From Bdellovibrionales bacterium (GTDB lineage: Bacteria > Bdellovibrionota > Bdellovibrionia > Bdellovibrionales > JAMPXM01): a stretch of DNA of 9,833 nucleotides. Positions 1 through 5,180 of the stretch are shown here, in pieces; position 1 is the stretch's first letter, and the number at the start of each line of letters is the position of its first letter. The notes beneath the pieces are model-generated. The model did no database searches, was not told where the DNA came from, and worked only from the letters and a program-made list of their open reading frames with translations. The DNA is taken from positions 1 to 9,833 of the forward strand of contig SXRI01000382.1 of assembly GCA_005793615.1 (NCBI GenBank), written 5' to 3'. A program made the position numbers and the translations under genes.

Positions 1-114
1 CAGAGTTTCGAGATCGAAAAAGGCGAGGAATTTGAATGGATAATCGAGAACAAAAACATGTTGCTACTGCAAAGAGTCAAACCCGCGAAGAAGCGGGCTC
101 TAAAAAACGGCTAG
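1..114 (+). CDS. 3' end of a small ORF, possibly AbrB/MazE-like
   Basis: An open frame enters from the left edge and stops with TAG at 112-114, giving the last 37 residues of a protein. The pattern of a KGEEFEW strand, a short acidic turn (ENKN), a second hydrophobic strand (MLLLQRV) and a lysine/arginine-rich tail resembles the swapped-hairpin C-terminal half of AbrB/MazE-type DNA-binding domains, where 'G-D/E-x-hydrophobic' is followed by 'L-x-L-x-R-V'. Such small proteins are often antitoxins or accompany mobile elements, but the N-terminus and any partner lie outside the window. The family call is an inference from a short motif; the reading frame itself is only moderately secure. Confidence 0.4.
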   Translation, partial: QSFEIEKGEEFEWIIENKNMLLLQRVKPAKKRALKNG

Positions 115-380
115 AAACTTTCTTGTCGGAGTACTAGGTTCTCACCACGCTTCTCTTGAGCATCTTCTTGATAAAAATAAATGGTAGAAGTCTTATCGAC
201 TGAATTGAGAACCTCGTGCCAGCTAGCTTTTGTGACCTTAAGACCTGTGGCCTGACGTCGCACGACTTACTCCCAAAAGTAGTAGGTTCAAAATGAACCT
301 CCCTGCTTATCGGAACAATATCGAAGAATCGGAACCTCATCAAAGGCCTGGCCCGGTGGACCGGTCCAATGGTCTGGCCT
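115..380. other. Intergenic region without a convincing gene
   Basis: I see no credible coding sequence here on either strand. The minus-strand open frame across 134-343 has no ribosome-binding site or recognisable domain and looks incidental. The right-hand end (342-388) holds the cluster of inverted repeats listed separately. The rest is featureless to me. Confidence 0.5.
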
Positions 381-388
381 TTAGACCA
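342..388. repeat. Cluster of short inverted repeats at the 3' end of the PilZ gene
   Basis: Several overlapping dyads are packed into 47 bp. AAAGGCC (342-348) faces GGCCTTT (376-382). GGACCGGTCC (358-367) is a perfect 10-bp palindrome. TGGTCT (370-375) pairs with AGACCA (383-388). The last hairpin overlaps the stop codon of the minus-strand PilZ gene, so the cluster could act as its terminator, but no T-run follows on the minus strand. The core GGTCTGGCC (371-379) recurs at 1354-1362, which points instead to a small dispersed REP-like repeat. Confidence 0.5.
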
Positions 389-1109
389 ATAACAACTCTT
401 CGGGCGAGTCCGCGAGTTTCAAAATTTGAGTAATCAAAGTCTGCATTCGGTCATTGTCTGCTTCATCTGCGACTTTGGCGCGAAAACTGTCGCTTTTACC
501 ACTGTCCCAAAGGGCCAGGCAGTTTACCTCAACGCTCTGTCCACCTTTGGTGATGCGTGCCTTAAAAAGACCATCAAATCTCTTCGGGATACGCTCCTGG
601 AAACGGAGCCCACCAAGAGACACATCGACTGTCGATGTCCAAATCTTATAGTTTTCAGAACTTAGTTCAACGGCGACACACACAGACCACCGTTTGTGCC
701 GGCGGCGTTCCTGGTATTGTTGGATGTTTTGCGACTGGTGACTATCTGGCTCAGACATCGATCCAACCGCTGTTCTCGCCCCAGGAGCCGTTTCTGTAAC
801 CTGAGAGTACTCGATCTCCATTTTTTCATCGACAGGCTCCTCCGAAATCGCCGTCACCGACGAGTCGTGGTCAGGAGACGAGCACTTGAGCTCCGGGAAA
901 TGACTCACTGATTTCCACTCGAGAAGTGAGGCGTCCCAGCAAACCCAATCACAATGGCGCTCGTAGTTCATAGATGAAAGAAGAGCACGGACCTGGTGAA
1001 TATTCAGATGATCGATTTGGCAGTTAGTTCGCAGATCATATAATCTCCAAGCCCCTTCAACACAGGCTACGAGTTCAACTGCTTCTTCTTTTATGTTCTT
1101 TGAGTTCAT
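381..1109 (-). CDS. PilZ-domain protein with N-terminal GYF_2-like domain
   Basis: Predicted cytoplasmic c-di-GMP receptor of 242 aa. Residues below are numbered from the upstream ATG (1113-1115). The C-terminal PilZ domain spans about 134-235. It carries both halves of the c-di-GMP-binding signature: an arginine-rich RRRHKR stretch (137-142, containing RxxxR) and DVSLGG (164-169, the D/NxSxxG motif). Residues about 15-76 resemble GYF_2/DUF4339-type domains: W23-x-x-Y-D, a hydrophobic helix with LL, then DWVCWD, a tryptophan (W67) and FPEL. An acidic, Ser-rich linker (80-133) joins the two. I prefer the second ATG (1107-1109), because GAAAGGA sits 5 nt upstream of it, whereas it abuts the first ATG with no spacing. 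The gene stands alone on the minus strand. Its output partner is unknown; the GYF_2-like half suggests protein or peptide binding. Confidence 0.85.
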   Translation of the reverse strand: MNSKNIKEEAVELVACVEGAWRLYDLRTNCQIDHLNIHQVRALLSSMNYERHCDWVCWDASLLEWKSVSHFPELKCSSPDHDSSVTAISEEPVDEKMEIEYSQVTETAPGARTAVGSMSEPDSHQSQNIQQYQERRRHKRWSVCVAVELSSENYKIWTSTVDVSLGGLRFQERIPKRFDGLFKARITKGGQSVEVNCLALWDSGKSDSFRAKVADEADNDRMQTLITQILKLADSPEELLLV

Positions 1110-1225
1110 AAGCATCCTTTCATCTCGCGCCGAATCAAATCCGGCTGAGAAACCCCTGGTTGTGGTGAAAAAATCTGTGCCTGAAACAAGGCAAGAAGGT
1201 GGGAAGATTGAGGATAGGCAAAATT

Positions 1226-1299
1226 GTGATCGGCTTTTTTGAGCTCACCTAGTGAGGCTCCATATTCAACAATTTCTCTAAAAAGCCGGATCGTCTCAC
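1226..1299. repeat. Compound imperfect inverted repeat with internal hairpin
   Basis: The left arm GATCGGCTTTTT (1228-1239) is matched by the right arm AAAAAGCCGGATC (1280-1292), its reverse complement apart from one extra base. Flanking GTGA (1226-1229) and TCAC (1296-1299) extend the match after a gap. Between the arms lies a second hairpin, GAGCTCAC (1241-1248), CTA, GTGAGGCTC (1252-1260), perfect except for one bulged G. A third copy of the arm, GATCGGCTTTTT, recurs at 1384-1395. The layout could be a tiny MITE-like element or a structured RNA. It contains no coding capacity. Confidence 0.55.
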
Positions 1300-1307
1300 T
1301 GTGAGAC
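1293..1307. repeat. Perfect 15-bp palindrome, operator-like
   Basis: GTCTCAC-T-GTGAGAC is a perfect 7-bp inverted repeat around a single central base. This is the size and symmetry of a homodimeric repressor operator, but it also overlaps the right arm of the larger inverted repeat and may simply be part of that structure. No adjacent start codon or clear promoter helps to decide. Confidence 0.5.
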
Positions 1308-1370
1308 TCTACTACTCAGTGTAAACCTAAACATAGATCAAACTAAGTCTTGGGGTCTGGCCCCTCCATC

Positions 1371-1395
1371 CCGATCATTCCACGATCGGCTTTTT
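1371..1395 (+). terminator. Candidate rho-independent terminator without an obvious gene
   Basis: CCGATC (1371-1376), a 7-nt loop, GATCGG (1384-1389), then C and TTTTT (1391-1395) form a classic stem plus U-tract read on the + strand. An outer TCCCG (1369-1373) and CGGGA (1398-1402) offer an alternative, wider stem. No + strand gene lies upstream in this intergenic region, so either a small transcript ends here or the hairpin belongs to the repeat family in this region. Confidence 0.4.
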
Positions 1396-1448
1396 CACGG
1401 GATGTTGAATTGCACCTGAGATTTATTATCTCTGTGACTTGAATCTTA

Positions 1449-1467
1449 GGTTAAACACTGTTTAACC
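1449..1467. repeat. Perfect 19-bp dyad GGTTAAAC-ACT-GTTTAACC
   Basis: Two perfect 8-bp arms flank a 3-nt spacer. AT-rich symmetry of this kind is typical of operators, but there is no T-run, so terminator function is unlikely. It lies more than 140 bp from the end of the HNH remnant and about 340 bp upstream of the PilZ start, so no target gene is obvious. Confidence 0.5.
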
Positions 1468-1608
1468 AGATCGCAACAAATCGTCGATTCTTTAGTCGTA
1501 ATGAAACAAAGTTTAGTTTAAGTGTCTCAAGACAACATGTTTTCAAAAAAATATTGATCGTCAGGAGCGGCCCGGGCGGTGCGCGAGGCACAGGGCCCGC
1601 ATGCGGAC

Positions 1609-2337
1609 TCAAGACAGATTCTCCTCTTCTTGAAAATGCACAAGGCGGTGATGGCCCGAACAAAGACTCCTCAAGTTCGCAGCGCTATCATCGCCGCCCA
1701 TGGATACAGGTTTAAGATGATGTCGCTGCAGCCAACGGCGATTCGGGCAGCGCCGTCCCTGGTGATCAACGTGTGTGCATTGTGCCTGGTCACGTAGGTT
1801 CACAGTATGTTCGACCCTAGCCGGGAGCTTTCGGCGGGTGCGCGTGAACTTTCTGATTTGGCATGTGCCAAGTTTCTCGCGCTTCACAGTACTTCGTTTC
1901 ATCGCACGCTCGACCTTTTTTCTGCGAGAGAAGGTCGCGAATGCGTTCCAGGTTTTTTCTGGTTTCCTCGTTAAGGCCAACGCGAAGTTCGGAAAGATCT
2001 TCGTCTCTGTAGTTGAGGTTCTCGTCGACCGGCTGTGGCCTGGCAGCTGCAATCGCTTTTTCGATTTCACGATTTGTACCTCTCTCTGCGAGATCAAGCC
2101 ATTCGGCTTTGTCCGCAGGAGTAATGACCGAGCAAATACGACGAAGTTTCGTGAGCGAGGTCTGACCGCGCTGAAGAGTCGACAGCAGCTCAGGAATTTC
2201 AAGCGTACAAGATGATCAGGGCGCGCCACGGTCACCATATCGGCTGCGGTGTACTCAGGCAGCCCCCATTTGCCTATGGCATATTGCCGTAAGCTGGGGC
2301 ACTGAACTATCGCTCCATTCCCACCCACCTTGACCAC
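1609..2337 (-). pseudogene. Decayed HNH endonuclease gene (two frameshifts, 5' end missing)
   Basis: The 3' part encodes an HNH nuclease domain: RDQAQC, then RCPNRRWLQRHH, then GGDDSAANLRSLCSGHH, supplying the paired His (about 1717-1722), the Asn (about 1675-1677) and the terminal HH (about 1648-1653), with Cys residues placed as in zinc-binding HNH folds. The 5' part in the same frame reads CPSLRQYAIGKWGLPEYTA. Between about 2215 and 1916 the family-like sequence lies in another frame: EIPELLSTLQRG, then TPADKAEWLDLAERGTNREI, then NLERIRDLLSQKK. Read across frames, this follows the layout of 13E12/DUF222-like HNH proteins. Frame 1 to frame 2 needs one base restored near 2200-2220. The return occurs at the T6/A6 run 1916-1921, where removing one A restores the frame. 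No intact N-terminus is visible upstream. The gene is almost certainly non-functional as one protein; a fragment holding only the HNH domain might still be expressed. Confidence 0.75.
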
Positions 2338-2549
2338 TTTCTCGAACCTCCAATTTTTTTAAAAGTGGCGACATTGGAACTCAAAATCCATTTTGTTCTG
2401 AAAAATATTCTCGGAGATAAGATTTTTCTCCAGCTCTCAGCTCTCCAGAGCGCATAAAACCGCAGGCAATCCAAGGGCATAGGCCTTGCAGTGTCGGCAG
2501 CATTCAACTCTCTGGCCCCTCGGTTCCGACCACTAAGGAGATCAAGTCC

Positions 2550-4205
2550 ATGTTCCACCGCCCACTGCACGTTTTGCTCAGCTTTCTTCCTTTCGTGGCC
2601 CTGATTGGCTGCCAACAAAAACACGGAACCGAAACCCCACGCGTAACCTCGTTTGCTGAATTTTCTGCCCTGGAGGAAAAAGGCGGAACAGGCTTAGTCG
2701 CCCCCGAGTCACCTGACTGTAGCGGCAAAGCACTGACGGGCCTGACCGATGGTCTTTCATGTAAAGATCTGCGAAGGGAATTTCGCTATGTCGTCTATGT
2801 GGGTAAACAGATTTACGTTTACTGGGAAATGAAGAAAGCTGAAACGGCGATCGACTACGACAAACTGGCTGTCGAACTGGAAAGTAAAATCACCGACCAA
2901 ACCAGCCTGCAGCAATATTTTCGTGATGTCCTTCGCCCATGGGCAGCCTCGCTGCATGATGGCCATGTCAACGCCATGACAGGCGACGACCTTTCAAAAC
3001 TAGATTTGGTGACAACGAGTATCCGTCTTCGGGTTTTCGCCCCGGGCACCGACCATGAGAAGATTATTGTCGCGACATCCAAGGTCCCGCAAGTACCGGT
3101 GAAGGCGGAGCTCCTCAAAATCAATGGCGAGCCCATCGCTGCTGTGATGGAACGTTACGAGAGACTTTCTAGCGGAAGCACCAAAGCCATGCGCCGCTCT
3201 TCGGCCGGAGCACTTCTTCTCGATCGCATCGGCGCCGAGAATGCGAATGATCCCTTGAATGTTGAAATACAAGCGCCAGGTGAAACCACAACAAAGACCA
3301 TCGCTCTCGACCGGGTCATTGAACTCAATCTCCCGCCGGAAAAAACCGAGTCCACCGCTGCAAAAGAACCGACCGGAGAAGATAAGGTTCAAGCGCGCAT
3401 TTTACCCGAGCAGATCGGCTATCTGAAGATCGACGGCTTTATTGGCAGTAAACTGCCGGTGATTTTTGATCGCTTGATGTCACAGCTTAAGAACACCAAG
3501 GGTCTCATCATTGACTTGCGCGCCAACGGCGGAGGCGATTTGAGCGGCGATCACATTTTACGTTGGTTAACGTCGAAAGAAATCGTTCGTTTCCAAATCA
3601 GTCCCACGACGGCTGATTTTCTTTTGAGCCAACGCCCCTATTATTTCGTCTTGCCCAGTGGCACCGAGCCTGGATTTTTCGGTTGGACTGACAAAACCGT
3701 AAAGCCAACTTCCGCCAGCGAAGGGTCCTATGCGAACAAACCCGTGGTCGCCTTGATCGGGCCGCGATGCTTCAGTGCGTGTGACACCTTCTCGGCCGCC
3801 TTGAAAGCCAACGGCCTGGCCAAATTCGTGGGTGAAAATACCGCCGGCGGAACGGGTACACCGCTCGTATTTGACCTCCCTGTTTCGGAATTCAAGTTCC
3901 GTTATTCAGTCGTGCGAGGCAAGACGGCCAACGGTGCCTGGATCGAAGGTCTGGGAACAACACCTGATGTTCCCTTGGAGTACTCCGTTAACGATCTTAG
4001 CAAGGAACCGTACGCCGATTCGCAGGCTTTGAAAGCAATCGAGATTCTGCGGGCCTCGACCGGAGAAGGCGATCAAAAGCCGGGCCCTGTCACGCCTTCA
4101 TCGCCAGGCATATCCCTGACCAATCGTCACCAGAGTGACGACGATATTTCCGCGTTAAAACTAGAACTCATAAATCTGCAGCTCAGCGAGCGCTTTCACG
4201 AATAG
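2550..4205 (+). CDS. S41-family peptidase, predicted lipoprotein
   Basis: Secreted, lipid-anchored serine peptidase of the S41 (C-terminal-processing/tricorn-like) family, 551 aa. A short positive N-terminus and hydrophobic core end in the lipobox LIGC, with Cys21 as the predicted lipidated residue. A helical N-terminal region contains LHDGH (His139), the S41 motif that supplies a catalytic-type His in tricorn-like members. Residues 172-260 are in the place of the PDZ-like domain. The core follows, with YLKIDGF (291-297), GLIIDLRANGGGDLSG (318-333) and GPRCFSACDTF (405-415), where Ser409 aligns with the nucleophile. GENTAGG (428-434) stands where Ctp-type enzymes have the catalytic Lys, so a Ser/His mechanism is more likely than Ser/Lys. 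The last 45 residues are Pro/Ser-rich, then a short helix. Start: AAGGAG lies 9 nt upstream. Natural substrate unknown. It converges on trmB. Confidence 0.88.
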   Translation: MFHRPLHVLLSFLPFVALIGCQQKHGTETPRVTSFAEFSALEEKGGTGLVAPESPDCSGKALTGLTDGLSCKDLRREFRYVVYVGKQIYVYWEMKKAETAIDYDKLAVELESKITDQTSLQQYFRDVLRPWAASLHDGHVNAMTGDDLSKLDLVTTSIRLRVFAPGTDHEKIIVATSKVPQVPVKAELLKINGEPIAAVMERYERLSSGSTKAMRRSSAGALLLDRIGAENANDPLNVEIQAPGETTTKTIALDRVIELNLPPEKTESTAAKEPTGEDKVQARILPEQIGYLKIDGFIGSKLPVIFDRLMSQLKNTKGLIIDLRANGGGDLSGDHILRWLTSKEIVRFQISPTTADFLLSQRPYYFVLPSGTEPGFFGWTDKTVKPTSASEGSYANKPVVALIGPRCFSACDTFSAALKANGLAKFVGENTAGGTGTPLVFDLPVSEFKFRYSVVRGKTANGAWIEGLGTTPDVPLEYSVNDLSKEPYADSQALKAIEILRASTGEGDQKPGPVTPSSPGISLTNRHQSDDDISALKLELINLQLSERFHE

Positions 4206-4213
4206 CCCTCGAC

Positions 4214-5041
4214 TTATTCAGCCTTCGTCAGCCGAGCATAATGAATCGGCTGGCCTTTATTTAGAAAAATTGTCTCGAAGTGAGTGACAAAATTTTCTGA
4301 TTGCCACTCGGATTTATGCAAATCCCAGGTTTCACGTGCAAGCATGAATGGCGACGCCTTGAAGAGCGGCACTGCCCACTCAAAATAGTCACGGGAATCT
4401 GTCTTGAAATCGACGAACGACCCCGGACGCATCAAACGATAGAGTTCTACCAAAAACTCAGTCTGAATCAAACGATGCTTCCATTGCCGTTTCTTGAGCC
4501 ACGGATCGGGATGGTGAATATAAACGTTGTTAAGCTCACCCGTCGCAAATAGATCATCGAGGCGAACCGCATCGTAACGTATGATGCGTGCGTTCTTGGC
4601 GCCGCCGCGAACAGCCCTACGTATAGACTGGATCAGCGGTTTGAACTTGAGCTCAATACCTACCAGCGCCCGTTCAGGATTCGTGTTTGCAAGGTGGGCA
4701 AAAAAATACCCATTTCCGGTGCCGATTTCGAGATCGAGTGGATGCTCGGACGAAACAGCGAATTCCTCGCGCCACTTACTCTTTAGCCGCGGTGCTCGTT
4801 CTTCGTTGAAAGCCCAATCACTGTACTCACCATTGAGCATAGTGACATACTCAGTTGGCCGGCGAAGATTGCGCGTCAGGGCCATGCGTGGCCTCTGTCG
4901 CTTCAATTGGCGCTCCAACTGGCGTGTCACTTGACGGTCAACAGCGGGTGGTTGTGCTTCGAGCGTTTGGGCATCTGTTGGCACTTCTGTTGGCACTTCT
5001 GTTGGCACTTCTGTGGAATCGAAAGGTATGTTCTTTGACAT
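4214..5041 (-). CDS. trmB: tRNA (guanine-N7-)-methyltransferase TrmB
   Basis: Cytoplasmic AdoMet-dependent enzyme forming m7G46 in the variable loop of tRNA. Numbered from the ATG at 5039-5041 (275 aa): AdoMet loop LEIGTGNGYF (104-113), acidic IEL end of the next strand, the family signature HHPDPWLKKRQWKHRL (176-191) with the catalytic Asp, and FKTDSRDYFEW (212-222). The C-terminus GQPIHYARL matches the Bacillus-type enzymes. The start is uncertain. The ATG at 4883-4885 has GAGG 6 nt upstream and gives 223 aa, close to the usual length. The ATG used here adds a low-complexity extension with a TEVP tandem repeat and a basic Arg/Gln stretch (RQVTRQLERQLKRQRPR); codon use there looks coding, but the SD is poor. 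A still earlier ATG (5164) would run into the divergent ggt start region. Enzyme identity is firm; the N-terminus is not. Confidence 0.93.
   Translation of the reverse strand: MSKNIPFDSTEVPTEVPTEVPTDAQTLEAQPPAVDRQVTRQLERQLKRQRPRMALTRNLRRPTEYVTMLNGEYSDWAFNEERAPRLKSKWREEFAVSSEHPLDLEIGTGNGYFFAHLANTNPERALVGIELKFKPLIQSIRRAVRGGAKNARIIRYDAVRLDDLFATGELNNVYIHHPDPWLKKRQWKHRLIQTEFLVELYRLMRPGSFVDFKTDSRDYFEWAVPLFKASPFMLARETWDLHKSEWQSENFVTHFETIFLNKGQPIHYARLTKAE
4227..4264 (+). terminator. Candidate terminator of the S41 gene inside the trmB 3' end
   Basis: CAGCCGA (4229-4235), a 10-nt loop and TCGGCTG (4246-4252) form a perfect 7-bp stem, extendable by a G-U and a G-C pair, followed by the T-rich GCCTTTATTT. 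It lies 24 bp past the S41 stop codon and is embedded in the last codons of the convergent trmB. The broken T-tract makes it a moderate candidate. Confidence 0.45.
4977..5012. repeat. Three perfect 12-bp tandem repeats (GTTGGCACTTCT)
   Basis: Three identical 12-bp units occupy 4977-4988, 4989-5000 and 5001-5012. On the minus strand they encode Thr-Glu-Val-Pro three times, in frame with trmB if translation starts at or upstream of 5041. If translation starts at 4885 they would instead lie in the 5' leader. Perfect identity suggests recent slippage and copy-number variation between strains. Confidence 0.9.
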
Positions 5042-5118
5042 TCGGTCATGGGAAGTACCAAAACATCGGCTCTCTGCCAACCGTTTCGCGACCGATCTCG
5101 ACGAACTGGCCCAATTAG

Positions 5119-5134
5119 TGTGAAAAAATTTACA
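5119..5134. promoter_or_regulatory. CRP/FNR-family-like site between trmB and ggt
   Basis: TGTGA-N6-TTACA (5119-5134) matches nine of ten positions of the CRP half-site consensus TGTGA-N6-TCACA, in an AT-rich patch. It sits 47 bp upstream of the ggt start and 78 bp upstream of the trmB start at 5041, so it could act on either divergent gene. I cannot place convincing -35/-10 boxes around it. The regulator and the function are inferred from consensus alone. Confidence 0.3.
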
Positions 5135-5180
5135 GCCTTTTGTGGCGGTGGTATTACTGCTCACGCAGGAGACTCACCAT

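Larger units (their letters stand above)
1110..1608. other. 500-bp non-coding region rich in inverted repeats
   Basis: No plausible gene is visible between the PilZ start and the decayed HNH gene. The stretch is AT-richer than its neighbours up to about 1560, then abruptly GC-rich (about 1566-1606). It contains a compound inverted repeat, a perfect 15-bp palindrome, a terminator-like hairpin and a 19-bp dyad, each listed separately. The PilZ promoter must lie in its left part, but I could not pick out a convincing -35/-10 pair. Confidence 0.6.

Noticed and set aside
65..108. Terminator from the CCCGC/GCGGG hairpin at the left edge
   Set aside because: The hairpin is inside the coding end of the partial ORF and is followed by A's, not T's, on the + strand; on the minus strand the T's precede it.
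134..343. 69-aa minus-strand open frame left of the PilZ gene
   Set aside because: No ribosome-binding site, no domain, and it ends in the inverted-repeat cluster; treated as incidental.
1910..1925. Programmed -1 frameshift at the A6-G heptamer of the HNH gene
   Set aside because: Restoring the HNH frame needs a +1 shift (or loss of one A), not -1, and a separate frame switch upstream would remain unexplained.
1775..2215. 146-aa open frame on the + strand antisense to the HNH remnant
   Set aside because: Its sequence has no domain or RBS and it mirrors the inner minus-strand frame that carries the real family signature.
2393..2421. Promoter (TTGTTC, 17 bp, GATAAG) for the S41 gene
   Set aside because: Only three of six and four of six consensus matches in AT-rich DNA; not better than chance.
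4977..5012. CRISPR array from the regular 12-bp repeats
   Set aside because: Units are contiguous without spacers and encode an in-frame tetrapeptide; this is a simple tandem repeat.
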